Made by a program: the position numbers and the translations under genes. The notes beneath the pieces are model-generated. The model saw only the letters and a program-made list of their open reading frames with translations, was not told where the DNA came from and did no database searches. A stretch of DNA of 64,000 nt from Hybos culiciformis. Lineage: Eukaryota; Arthropoda; Insecta; Diptera; Hybotidae. Below, one piece after another: positions 10,699-24,100 of the stretch; within the stretch, counting starts at the first letter, position 1; every line of letters begins with the position of its first letter. The DNA lies in NCBI GenBank assembly GCA_964007475.1, contig OZ023275.1:31439619-31503618 (forward strand), in the 5' to 3' direction.

Positions 10699-12753
10699 AA
10701 AATTATATCAATTTTCTATTATTATTATATTAATAATATATTTAAAAATCTATTATAAAGAAAATTCAATCCAATTTTTTTTTTTACATAATAATCATTA
10801 AACCATAATAATCATTAAAGATATAATATTGAAAAATTTAAAATAATATTATGTTATTTATGATTGAAATTTGCAGAATAATAAAACTTAAAAAAAAAAA
10901 AAACGAAACAAATATAATGTATTTCTGAAATTCAATATTTTTGCTATGTTTTATGAATTTTACTAAGTTATTCTCTGGAGTTTCATAATTTCTAAAATCA
11001 TTAATTAAACAAATAATGATTTTTTTTTTTGGTTTTTATATTATAGTAAATAATAATAAAATAATTTTCAAGAATTGAAAGAATTGAAACTTTTCTTTAA
11101 TGAATGAACAGTAAAATAAAAAATATATTTCTTCGTAGAAAAATGAAAATTATATTTTCTTTATAACAACACAGCGATGATAAAATATCCATAACCATCC
11201 TTTTGTTTGCAACTATCCTGTTCGGTTTATAATTTTTTTTTTTTTGGTTATGATGGTTTTTGTTTTGATATTTCATCACGATTTCATTCTGTTCTTTATT
11301 TGCTCATTGCTCATAAATATAATCTGGAAAAGTTCGTGGTTGGTATTATATTTGTTTTATTTTTGTTTTAGTTTTTTTTTTTTTTTTTTTTATCTTTTTA
11401 CTATATAAAAATCTCCACTATGTGTACCTGAACTGAACCCAATATGTGTGTACATAAATTTTTCATATCCTGAACAATATATTATTTCATTCGTACGTTC
11501 AGATAATGTAAAAATTTGTAAAAACAAAAATTAAAAAAAAAAAAAACAGAAGAAGGAATAAACTTCATATATCCTTTTGCATGTCACGTCATTTAACGTA
11601 CCATCACAGATATATGTGTATTATATACACATGAAAAATGTTTTAAGGGGATCTCATTTTTCTATTGTAAATAGATTTTTCACTATATGTTCAAAAAAAA
11701 AAAAAGAAGAAAAAACAATGCAGCATAAAGTGAAAACTGAATTAAGCTTGTGATTATTAACAACAAATTTTCTAAAAAAAAATTTCTATCTTGAATTATG
11801 TTTGTTTAATAGAATTTTATTATCTATTTTAAAAACAACATTTATATATATATATATTTATTTTAGATCTTATACATCGTCAAAATGTTACGAATTATAT
11901 TTATTCTGTAATGAAAATTGCTGAAGGCTAAATTAGTTAATCCAATTCGTGAATTTTAAAACAAATCCTGGCTATTTCTATTGTGAACATTCTATTGTGA
12001 ACAATTTTCCGATTTTAATTAATAATGGAACAAATTAGGATTCACTATTCAAAATTAGAAGAAAAAATTTTTAATAAAATAAAGTCTTTGTAATTGTTAA
12101 CAATCGTAATCTATGGTTTAACTCTTTTAGAAAATTTATATATTTAATAATAATTTAGTATTTAATCAATTATAATAAATTACAAAACATTAACAAAAAA
12201 AAATTATTTATATAAATATATTGTATATTTGTATTGTATATTGTAGTTAAATGTAGTATTCATAAATAATATATATGTGTACTAAATAGTGAAAGAAAAT
12301 ACGACATACATTATGTATATATATTGTATATAATTTTGTAGTTCTTTTATAATAAAATGGTTATTGTGGTAAGCCAAACACGTACCATTGAATGGTTATG
12401 GTTTTATTAGTGAACACAAACAAGAGGTAAAATGTATACAAAACATACGTACTTATTTAAAAAAAAAACCATGCCTACATATCAATGAAAATGATCTGTT
12501 GTTAATTGAAAGGAATAAAAATTATTTTAATGAATTTTTTTTTTTATTTTAAAATAATTAGGTACAATTGAATCTAAATAAAAAATATAATTAACTTAGG
12601 TAAAGTAATAAATTAATTAATTTTCGCTAAAAACATTCAATTTTATAATGTATAAAGTTGAAAAAACAAAAACCAATATCTAGTTGTAGAAAAATGTTGT
12701 CATCGTTTTTTCAATTTTTATTTAATAGTCTAAGAGGTCGCAACGTTTTCGGC
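10699..12753. other. AT-rich non-coding spacer, no gene seen
   Basis: No coding segment or known element is recognised. It forms part of the spacer between the two inverted repeat copies. Confidence 0.5.
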
Positions 12754-13168
12754 ACGTGATTTTAGCAAGGCTCATTTTTTAATATATTGTTCCAGACTAC
12801 AGTGCAAGACGCATACGGGTAGTCTGGCAGTTAGATGACGTTGCGTTTACCCGTGAGAGCAGAGCCAGGTAGGTAAAAAAACGCAAAATTACGTGATAAT
12901 AGCAAGATTTCTTTTTATGTCATTTGTTTGGGCTTATTATGTGAAATGTTAATCCATCATTGCCAGACGGCTCTGGCGTTGTTAAGACCGTGCCATACCT
13001 TGATTTATAACAAAAAAAATATTATTTTCACGTCATATTAGCAAGGCTGAAATTTTTATATGTTATAGATTGGATCTTACATAGACTACATCCAATTTGC
13101 CAGACGGAAATACCGTTGCTAAATGGAAAGTACGTATTGAAGACCTCGCCTAGCTAAATAGCTCTTGG
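12754..13168 (+). repeat. Degenerate tandem array, period about 138 bp, three copies
   Basis: The landmark ACGTSATnnTAGCAAG recurs at 12754, 12891 and 13030, spaced 137 and 139 bp. About 70 bp into the second and third units lies GCCAGACGG (12962 and 13099). The first unit has a related inverted form, CCAGACTAC at 12792 and GTAGTCTGG at 12820, which can pair as a 9-bp stem. Copies are diverged between landmarks. Local G+C is clearly above the surroundings, suggesting imported or satellite-like material. It is not coding in any frame. Confidence 0.6.
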
Positions 13169-14632
13169 ACTATAAGAATTCAATTATTATATAAACGCAA
13201 GAATAATATTACGATAATTTATTATTCGACAGATATAACGAAATCATAGCCACAATACTTATATCCTTGATAAAAAAATTCTACAATTTCTTCTAGCCTT
13301 GCTTGTATCATTTCTAACACTTATTATGTTAGTTTTCTTTTTATTCATATAGCTCAAAAGATTCAGTTTAAACAAATTGATTTTTTGTGTTTCGTATATG
13401 TTGTACACATTATCGATATATTCTCAAGGATATAATACATTATATCTCACTATAAAATTCCACATTGAAATTTATTGAATTAATAATTTTTCCAATATAT
13501 AATGCTTGAGATTTTTGAAGTCTTTTACTCAACTATAGTATAAGTATATATTCATAGTATAGTAAGATATTTGGACGGCAGAACGAAATTATCATTTTCG
13601 GATGCAACTAACTTCAATTAAAAAAAAAATCTGAAGCAACTCTATCCACACATACGATACATCATTATTTCGGCAATTAATTTTCTTGCATATAACTTTA
13701 AGAAAATCTTAAATACATATTTGATTAAAAAATATCCATATGAATAAAATATATAGTGCTATTGACACATTTTTCTTCTTCTTTTTTTTATTTTGAATTA
13801 TTGTTGAATTATTAATCCAATAATATCATTTTTCATTCAATAAATAATTTACATTTATGTACAAAATACAGAATTTGTAAAATAAATATAAAAAAAAAAT
13901 AATGTTTTTTTTTGCTTCTTTTAAATATTCTATAAAATGTCGTTAAGGAAAAAAAAAAAACAAATATATACACGAATTCATAAATATTTGCATATAAAAT
14001 TTATTTATTCGATTTTATAAAAATATTATATTTTTTAAGATAAATATGCAGAAAAAAAATAGTATAATAAAAAATAAAATGAAAAAGAAAAAAAAAAAAA
14101 GATTAAAAATTTTATCCTTTAAAACAAATGTGTTTATCTATTTTTTGCGTTATTTTGTTTTTTAAAACAATTATCATAAATTTTATTAAAAATATTGAAT
14201 TTTGTTATTTTGAAGAGAAATTCTCAAAAACAACTTCCATATTAATAAATTTAAACTTTTTAAACCGACTTTGGCCTCCAGAAGAGTTTAATAATAATAT
14301 ATAATTCTTAGTTATGGCACAGACGAAATTAATGTTAATAAAAAAATAAATAAATTATAAAAAAAAATAATGAATATAAAATAAAATAACCCTAAAAAAC
14401 CTACTTAGAAAATCTATAAAATAAATTTAAATAAAATTATAAAACTATGTATGCGAATACGAAAATTTAATATTTTATTAAATGAATAAAACAAATAATA
14501 AATACAATAATAATTAAATTCAATAAATAAAATAATTTAAATAACAAAAATATATATGAATAAAATATGTATACGTTATGATGTAGATAAATTTGTGATA
14601 ATAGATTAAAACTATTTATATAAAATATAATA
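13169..14632. other. AT-rich non-coding spacer, no gene seen
   Basis: No supportable feature. A/T runs dominate. Confidence 0.5.
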
Positions 14633-15529
14633 ATAGTAGATTATTGTATATGTAAACTAAATTTGTTATTACCCAATAGGAACTTAGAGAAGTGATGACA
14701 AAAGTCATCAATGAAATCATCAACTTTCAGCCTCTGAAAATTTCATTAGAGACAAATTCACTTGGTAGTAAAAAGAAAATAGGTAATTGATTCCTTTCTC
14801 GATGACAATGTATACGAAGTTGTCATCAACAAAAAAAATTATTCGGAATTCTATGAAAAAATAACTGTTGATTAAAAAAAAAGACATGATGAAATTGGAT
14901 ATAAATATGGAAGCGTCTCATTTTAATATATTCCACCTGCTCCTTTTACCGATGACTTTGTAAGCAACAAAGTCATCAATGAATTAGGCGGCCATATATA
15001 TGGGAATGTCATCGAGATTTGGGAGAAAGAAAGCCGTCACCGGCAGCAACTTTGTCTTAAGGACGTCATTGATGTGTTCATGCTTCCAGTTCCTAGGTCG
15101 AGTGATATAAATTGACAAGTGTCAATGTATTTTTGTGTAAATACATAACGAGTTGTATAACAAATTATGTTTACATATCCAATATACTGTTTTAATGCGT
15201 AGGGGAGAGGTAGTTGCAAAGAGAGAATATTTTTTGTTCTCATTTTTTTTCTTTTTCTTTTTGTATTTGGCTGTATTGAAATATTGTGAGAGATATTATG
15301 TTTGTTTAGGTATTACGTAATATTCAATAAGAAAACATCTAAATGATTTCATTATTTACGCTGATGCATCTAAATTTTTTCATTATATACGCTGATGCAT
15401 CTAAATTTTTCATTATTTACGCAGATGCATCTAAATGATTGCATGTGTATTGACGCATATAATACTCCATTTAGTGATCTAAATTCTATAGCACTAAATA
15501 CAACATAACGATCTCCAACGCATTAAAAT
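14633..15529 (-). repeat. Dispersed repeat, copy B (897 bp), inverted relative to copy A
   Basis: Read on the minus strand, this begins ATTTTAATGCG at 15529 and ends ATAATCTACTAT at 14633, like copy A. It carries the same 31-bp tandem array and the same open conserved block. The two copies differ in the middle. After the shared CACTCGACC (about 15094), copy A folds back into a hairpin, while copy B holds about 400 bp of less AT-rich sequence (14672-15094) before the shared tail. The insert contains three GATGAC/GTCATC hairpins. Copies A and B lie 3.9 kb apart in opposite orientation. Confidence 0.75.
14672..15094. repeat. Copy-B-specific insert with three GATGAC...GTCATC hairpins
   Basis: Three inverted repeats share the same half-site. 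They are TGATGAC-aaaa-GTCATCA at 14693-14710, GATGACAA with an 11-nt loop and TTGTCATC at 14801-14827, and GATGACTTTGT with a 5-nt loop and ACAAAGTCATC at 14951-14977. Two more single half-sites follow at about 15008 and 15064. Base composition is richer in G+C than the flanks. No open frame of note. Confidence 0.7.
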
Positions 15530-17778
15530 AGGTAATTATAAAAATAATAATGTACTTATAAAAATCATATAAAATATAGATAAGATTATATTAAAAATAT
15601 CTTTAAAATAACATGTACCTAATCAAAATTGAATAAATCATTAGAAGAAATTATTTTATAAGATTATAAAATAAATCAAAACAAAATCAACATAATAAAG
15701 AATTCGTTAGTGAACTATTTAATACATAATATTGGTAAAAAAAAAAACAAATAAAGAAAATCGCTGAATAAATTATAATGAAGGACTGAAGATCTTGTTG
15801 TGAACTTATAACTTTAAACATAATCAAAAAAATTATTGTGTTTGATTCTAGAATCTAAGTTCTAGAAGATAAATATCTAAATGTGTGTTCATCAGTGTAT
15901 ACAATATAATGTTTATCATTTTTTAAAACAAATTTCTATTTTTTTTAAATTGGTTGTAAAACAAAATTCAATATTATACAGGAAAAGATTTATAATATAT
16001 TTTTTTTGAAGCTATGTAGTTATCATAAGTACTGAAGTAGGCAGATAGTTCTGTTTGTTTCGAAATATTTATGTTTTTTTTTTATTAAAAGCTTCTTTCT
16101 CTATATTTTTATTATAAAAATATAAAGTTAGAGAATGGGCATTAAAAATATATTATTGGCTTATCTTTTGTATTTATGATTATTTTCGAAGAAAATATTG
16201 AAAAAATATATTTATGGGTTGTTTGGGAAAAATTATGCTTACAAAAAATTTTTTTTTGTTTGCTTAAGAAAATGTGATAAATTATTCAATATAGAATTCC
16301 ATAAAATAAACAAATCATAATATTTGCTAAAATGTCTATGAAAACATTTGGTAAACTAAGGTTTTATTTTTTTTTGCATATGCAAAATATTTTCTTTTTT
16401 TATTTACAGTCAATCCTAGTTAAATTTCTACGAGTAGAATCAAAAAAAAAAAATATATATATTTTTACAAGCCTTTTTATAGATAAAAAAAAAAGTCAAA
16501 AGAACAAATAAATAATATTTTTAGGATAATTAAAAGTAGCACAGGACAACTTTAAGAATAAATTATATAGTTCATACTTTCATCACTTTAATAAAGAAAA
16601 TATTTTTTGATCAAATCTTCCAAAATGTACGCTGTTTTCTTAGAAACAAACTTTTAGGTAGTATATGTATAGTATTTATGTGTGTAGCATATGTATAGTA
16701 TTAGTATAGTATTATGATGATCATCTTCTTCTATAAATGTAAAGAGTTAATAAAAATTTATGTTCGGGATAAACTCGAAAACTACTAAAGAGAAACATTT
16801 TCAACATGTATAGTTAATTTAATAAAATGAAGATTTGGAGCAGCAATTTTGGTTCTGAATATACTATTCCGCAAGTGAGCGATTGATTTGATATAACTCG
16901 TTAGTAATGATTATGAAAATCTTGGAAAATAGAGTACAGAAAAGCTCATCATAAGAGGACAACATTAACCGTTCATAAATTGATATCCTTCACAAGTTTG
17001 ACAAGATAATGAAATTAAATTAATTTTATAAATTTTCAGATTTATTTTTATCGAATCAACATTCAAAGCAAACCTAAATTTGTTATTTCTTTGATTTTTC
17101 GTCAAAACTTTATAAGCTTGCACGTTCATAATTATATTGAAAAACATTTTTTTTTTGTCTTTCAAGTGTATTTTATTTTTAAATAAAAATTAGGAAAAAA
17201 AAAAAAGTCAAAAAGAATTTATTAAATTTTTTTTTCTCTTCAATGTACATTTAATGCATTTACGCCAATAAAAGCATCCTTGATCCTTAACATAAGAAAT
17301 ATATATATGAAAAAGTTTTTGATTGCATAAAGAAAGAAACTATGGAGAAGAAATATGTATGAAGTAAAATTTTCACTTAAGGAAAAATGAATAAAAAGAT
17401 TTTTATCAAAGAAAACATTAACAAGATTTTTTCTCTCGTCTTTTTTAAATTGAAGTTTGTTCGATAGGTATTTTTTTTTGAAAATAGTACTTAATAACAA
17501 AAAAAAAAAGAAAAAGAAAATATTTGTATTTCCAAAGATATATATTTTAGTTTGTTAGATAGCACAAACTATGTCAATAGAAAAACATTGTAAAGAATTG
17601 AAGAAAATAAAAAGAAGTTTCAAAAAACAAAAATTGGTCATGTTATGTGTATGGAAAACTTTACTAACTAAACCTAAAACTAAAACTTAAGTTCGGCTTT
17701 ATATAATACAAAAATCAACACAATTAATTTAATTCGTTTATATTTAGGTATTTAATTTTCAATAAATATTTTTAAATC
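15530..17778. other. AT-rich non-coding stretch, no gene seen
   Basis: No supportable feature beyond A/T runs and short ATTAGTATAG-like direct repeats near 16660-16710. Confidence 0.5.
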
Positions 17779-18340
17779 CTTTATATTAACTTCACTTCGT
17801 TTCTACAAACTTAGAAAGTCAAAATTGACCCACTTCCCGGTATCAAATCGAGCTGAAATTTTGCACATTGCTTTGTCGTCGATGACAATGCACTTAGGCA
17901 TCACACACTCTTACACACACACCTTTATTAATTAAATTCTTTATATCAACTTCACGGCCGTTTCCACAAACTTAGAAAGTCAAAATTGACCCACTTCCCG
18001 GTATCCAATCGAGCTGAAATTTTGCACATCGTTTTGTCGTCGATGACAATACACTCTGGCATCGACACATTCAAACACACACACACATATATACATATGA
18101 ACTTCAGCACACTTTCCTCAAACTTACAAAATTAAAAATGACCCACTTCCCGATATCCAATCATACACACATACATTTATATAAACTTCACCACCTGGTC
18201 TGCAAACTTAGTAAGTCAAAATAGACCCAATTTCCGGTATCCAATCGAGCTAAAATTTTGCACATCACTTTGACGTCGATAACAATATACTTTGGCATCA
18301 CAGACTCACACACACCTTTTTATGAACTTCATATCAATTG
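17779..18340 (+). repeat. Tandem array, period about 160 bp, four to five copies
   Basis: The landmark AACTTCAC/AACTTCAG recurs at 17788, 17948, 18100, 18184 and 18324. The first two units are nearly identical and carry GACCCACTTCCCGGTATC, then ATCGAGCTGAAATTTTGCAC, then TCGTCGATGACAAT, and end in a CA-rich stretch (ACACACACAC). The third unit is cut short within GATATCCAATCA, and the last is only a stub. The unit looks like a minisatellite or a fragment of a widespread insect repeat. I do not recognise the family. Not coding in any full-length frame. Confidence 0.8.
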
Positions 18341-20916
18341 CCTCGCATATAAAGGATTTATATCAAAAACTTTGTTTTTATGGATTGTGTTTTTTTTATT
18401 TAGGCATATTAACATAAATGATTTTTTTTGAAGCGAATGACAATATGTTCAATAAATTTTAATCGAACTGAGATTCTAATGTACTATTAAAAATGCACAG
18501 AACATTTGTGTAATTAAATCTTTCTAGTTAATTCCATAAAGTTATAGTGTTGTTTAAGTACGTTATGAGCGCTTAATACTTAAATGTCCTTAATACATTT
18601 TCAGACATAAATAACTACAAAAATATCAGGGCCAGTGCTGACTTACTTTAACAACCCACGAAGAACTATCTTTTTTTTTTTTAAGTTTTTAATTGGAAAA
18701 TGGAATGGAGTGAAAGAAATTATTTCATTAAATTTGATAGCGATAAATAAAAAAAAAAATATAACCAAATAGATTGAAAATCTAAATTCATTTCACTAGA
18801 TTTTTAAATTTTTTCTTCATAAATTTAATAAACTAAAACATATGTTATGTATGTGTTTGTGCAAATTTTTAAAAATCTCTCGAGGTAATGTAATTTTGGT
18901 TTTTGTATAATTTCATTTTTTTTTTCATTTTCGTTACCAAAATACTTTGTATGTGTACATTCAAGAATACAAAATTTATGGTTAGGTTGATGGTTTTAAA
19001 TATACTATGTAGGTAATAACACTGCCATACTTATATGTCGACGACCACCACTTACAGCATTCATTCATCTAAACATGTTGTGCACTTACTATATTTGGGA
19101 AAAAAAAAATACATTAGGTTTTTTTTCTTTTCTAAAATTCGATTTTTACAATAAGAAGCATTGGGGATTTAGGATATTTTTTTTTTTTTCATATATGATG
19201 ATGATAAGAGGAAAAGAAAAAAAAAAAAAGAAAATTTTTTACTTTTTGGATATAAAAAAAAAGTTTTCCCATTGAAGCATTTAATGGGATTTAATTCAAC
19301 AAAAAAAAAAGAAATATTTTTTTTTAAAGATGAAAAATGAAATTTTCAGGAAAAATTTATAGAATTTAAAAAAAAATAAAATGAAAAATCAACTTATGTC
19401 ATATATTTTATTGATTTTAATAAAAAAAAAAAAAAAAAAACTATAAATATTTATTTTACTCATCTTATCTAGGAAATGTTATTTATTGTCAAAAAATAAA
19501 AAAAAGGTAATCATAAAAATAGTTATTTTATTATCTCAATTGGGATTAAGAAAAATATTTTTGTCACCATAAATAAAATAGTTTGGTTGGATGAATAAAC
19601 TGGACATAAAGGTATATTCAATTTTTTATTTTTTTTTTAGGATTTATTGTGAACATTTTGATAGATATTCCGATTAAGTTTCAATAAAACTAATTGGAAA
19701 CATTCCAATAAATCTGAAAATCCCCAAAAATATCTTAAACTTATGAGATCAAAAATTTAATTTACATCATTTTGTTTGGCTCTCTTGAATTTTTACTATT
19801 TTGTGTTTCTTATAAGGGAAAATTTGATTTTTAATTAATTCGATAGAAGCACATTAAACTCTTTTAACATGGAAAAACAAATTTCATTAATAACTTGGAC
19901 GGCTATGGAAAAATAAAAATAAAAACATATATATATACTTATTTTTCTAACATTCATAAATTTATTTCAAAAGTTATATTTTTGTTTATAATTTCAGATA
20001 AATTAAACATTTACAAAAAATATATTATGTATTTTTATTTTATTAATTTTTTGATTGAATTTTATAAAATGTGATGAATATTGTTTTTTTTTATTTTACT
20101 TTAATTAGAATTAATATCGCTAAGATTTCAGGATTAAAAAGCAAATATATAAACTAAATTAAAAAAAAAAACTGTTTATTTTTCTTGACTTTCTAACTAC
20201 CGGTCACCTTGATACCAACGGTAATGAAAGTGTTAAAAAATTAACAATTCTTCATTCGATTAATTTTCAAATACGAATCTGTTATCAATGCTGCTAAACA
20301 ATTTAATCTTTAATCTTTAAATGAAAGAAATAGCCGAATTTTGTACAGACTTTATAATTTCTCAAAACAATTTGCTAAATATTATCACTGAAATCTTTAA
20401 CATTTTGCTTATTTGTTTTACTACCTAACTCCTAACCTCCAAAAAAAAAAAATTGAACTAAAAAGCGTGTAACTAATAAATTAAAATACATGTTTTGGAA
20501 ACTAACAAAAACATGTACCTATATAAGTATTAAACTTTGAAACACTTATAAAATAATAACTCTACAAACTTAAATTAATACTAACGAAAATTTGTTGGAA
20601 ATGTCATCAAAAATCAATTGAATTTGTGCAAAATATTTGTTGACAAAAAAAAACTCTGATATAAAAATTAAATTAAATGTTTACAAAATCTTATCTTATA
20701 CGGATATTAATAGAAAATACAAGGTTTATTTTTATAATTATTGGACCTTGCCGATCAACAGTAATTGTTTAGAAAGAAAACTCATTTTCTACCAAATTTT
20801 AAATTTACGTTTAGCCAATTTGTTTTTTTATTGATGAAATATTCAATAATATTTCTTGAAACGAAACAAAAAATACATGAGAATTTAACTATAACTTTCT
20901 TTTTTGAATAATATTT
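18341..20916. other. AT-rich non-coding stretch downstream of the TMEM120 gene
   Basis: No exon recognised on either strand. Long A and T runs are frequent. Confidence 0.5.
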
Positions 20917-20922
20917 TTTATT
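20917..20922 (-). terminator. Candidate polyadenylation signal of the TMEM120 gene
   Basis: AATAAA on the minus strand, about 137 nt after the stop codon. A nearer AATAAA at 21040-21045 is only 14 nt after the stop, and in such AT-rich DNA the hexamer is common, so the choice is tentative. Confidence 0.35.
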
Positions 20923-21058
20923 CATACAGTAATGATGACATTTGTTACAACAACAGAGTAAAATAAAAATTTATATAATTTAACTACATAAATAAAAAGT
21001 ACCTAAATATATAAGAAATGCAACTATTAGTGATTTTGTTTTATTTTAATATTCAAAT

Positions 21059-21172
21059 CTATTGTAATTTGAAATGACTCCTGTCTTTATTCTTTTCGTC
21101 TTTATTAGCAAAGCTATTTTCAGTTGAATTAGTGGTTGTACTAATGCTATCTTCAGAGACATTAATATCACC
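21059..21172 (-). CDS. TMEM120 homolog coding exon 8 with stop
   Basis: Residues 349-385 and TAG. A hydrophilic, poorly conserved tail rich in Ser, Thr, Asn and Lys. The acceptor is CTAACAG|GGTGAT. Placed by reading phase and by the lack of a better terminal exon, so less certain than exons 3-7. Confidence 0.8.
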   Translation of the reverse strand, partial: GDINVSEDSISTTTNSTENSFANKDEKNKDRSHFKLQ

Positions 21173-24100
21173 CTGTTAGTTGGAATAGAATAAAGTTTCA
21201 AAGTAAGAATTGTGAATAATAATAAAAATGTTGATTAGTCGAGAATTAGAAATAAAACTCAAGACTTTTACATCTGTAATTTGGAAAATAAAAAAAAATT
21301 TACCTTAATTTGTTCACGAACTTTCATGGACCATGACACACTCATTAAACGATAACGTTCTTTGACACGCTCTCTAATTTTTTGTGGCACGACTAACAAT
21401 GTTGTCACTGTATTTCCAACAAAGAGTATTGCAAATAAAATACTTAATGCTGGAATCTATAAAAAAAAAAGAATATTCTATATAGATAAGCAATAGATGT
21501 TATAATTAAATTTTCTGATTCATTGATTTTAAAATATCAAAAAAAAAAAATTTGTTTTTATACTAAAATGTAGTTGAGTTGAGTATCGCAACAAATTTTT
21601 CTCTACCAAAGTGTGTCAGGTTCTTCGTTAATCTCCTGTCCGACTAGGAAGTCAATCGCAATGGAAAATTCTATGGTCAATATTTGATTTACCTAGACTG
21701 AATGGTTATCAAAGTTTTAAATCCTTTTTATTCGTGATAATTTTACAAGAATATTATTTTTTTATAACAATCTAATGGGGAACTGAATTTTCAAGAATTT
21801 TTTTTTATAACAAGTAAAAAAAAATTATATAAATAAATATTTTTATTCCAAACATTATCCTTCTATAATTTTCTTCATTAATTTAAAATCCACATATGTA
21901 TGTACATATTTAAAAAAAAAACAAACAAAATGGAAATAAAAATTTATCGGCTCATTATCTTTAATGGATTTTAATGCAAATTAAACTAACCTGCCAGGTC
22001 ATATCCTTATGGAATGATAATTTATACAATGTCCATGCATTATATGCTTGAAATGTATAACCAGCAAATAAAAATGGTAATAAAAAGCTTAAACCTCGCC
22101 ACATCCATGAATGAAAACCTTCAATTGTAATATCCATATTGTGTCGTTCGCCCAAAGCTTTTAACCGATACAATACACCTTTTTGGTATCGAAATTGTAA
22201 ATATTGTACCATGCCTGAACGTAACAAAAAAAAAAAATACAAATAAAAACAAATAAAAAAAATTTATATAAATAAAAGTAAAAATGATGAATTTTTAAAT
22301 AATTCATAACCATTTTGGAATGAAAAATGTTGTGAATCGGGAATTGTAAAAAAAAAAGAAAAGAAAAACAACGAACGCACATTGAGAATATTTATGTAGT
22401 TTTTTATTTTTACAAATTAGTACCTAGTTATATTAAGAAAATAATGTGCAGTATAAATTTTTACAATAAATGAAAATTACTGCAAAAAAAAAAAGACTGA
22501 AATTATTGTGTTGATAAATTTGAAAAAGAATTCCTATTAAAATTTCAATAAAAATATTAAAAACATCGTTGAAATGAGATTTTACTGCTTTTTGTAGAAA
22601 TACATAAAACAATTATTTCCTCGTTAAATCAAGGAAATTAGTTATACGTTTAACTTTAAAAATGTGTATTCAACCAAATAGTGTTTTTAACAAATTTTAA
22701 CACACAATAACTTACTTATATAAGCATTAAAGTACATAAATTGATGACGGAATAATTGCCATGTAATTCCTTGTGGCCAAATTAATAAAACACCAGCACA
22801 TACTGTCGATATAAAATGATGAGCCCGCCACCATCCTTTAATACGTGATCCATTAACTTTTAAAATTGATTCACGTATAGTTAATGTGCAATAATACCAA
22901 ACTAATAGAAAAATAAAAGCTAATTCCAATGCTCTGAAAACAAAAAATAAAAAAATTAAAAAATAAATGCAATTATTTCCCAACATAAAAAATAAATTAT
23001 AAAAAGATTTTTCTTCACTTTAGTAAAAGATGAAAAAATTTGAAAGCTATTGCCAGGAAGATTTATTTTAAAAGAGCTAATGAATAAAAAAAGTTGGAAT
23101 TGGTTTAACTTTGACCTCTATTAGTTTAGATTAGAGTTCTCTTCAAAAATAAAAAAAATAAAGTTTTATATTCACTTACCTATAATTCAGCCACAAATTA
23201 AGAAATGCCATCAATAGGCCTATAACATTTAATATCAATTTAAATTTTTCATAATCATCTTTATATTTAACTTTATCATTCCGATTCAAAATTGATACAT
23301 TTACATTTCCTAAGATAATCTATTAATTAAAAAAAAATAAAGAGAAAAAAGAAATAATCAATAATTTATAGTCTTTAATTATATGTTATTTTTCTTTACA
23401 TTTGAATATAATAAAGAAAAAAAATTTAACAAATTCATCCTAAAATCTGAAAACTTACTCATGTGATGCGAATAAAAAAACACTTGATTGAATATAAATT
23501 ACTTTTAAATTTATGATTGAAATTATATTGAACACATATTGAAAGCAACTACAATTTTTATACATCAAAGCCTACATCAAACCTTGATAATAATAATTTC
23601 AATACATACTTACTTTTAAATACAATCAAATTATACTTACTTTTAAATACAATCCTGATTCTCTTGGCAAAGATTGTTCTATTTCATGTAATTGTGCTTT
23701 ACGTTTTATAATATTACTTTCCAATTCTCCAACACTTTCTATATCTTCAGGTTTTTTTGCAGTTTTTTTTAATCTGCAAAAAAAAAAAAAACAAAAAAAT
23801 AATAATAATAAATAAATCAGAAAGAAAAAACCAGAAAAATAATTTTATTTGAAAGTTTATTTTATTCATGTGAAAAAGAGCACGAAAATCTATAATGAAA
23901 AGTTAAATAATATAAAATAATTTTACATAACATTTTATAATGTTATAAAAATAAATATAATATACTGTTTAAATGTCAAAGTTTTATTATCATTGAGTTG
24001 AACCTGAGATATACTCGTAAGATATTGTCAGCAATGCTACAAATCCTAGTCTTTCAACTAAAAACTTTAATAACTACCTAAGTATTTGAATTTAATTTCA

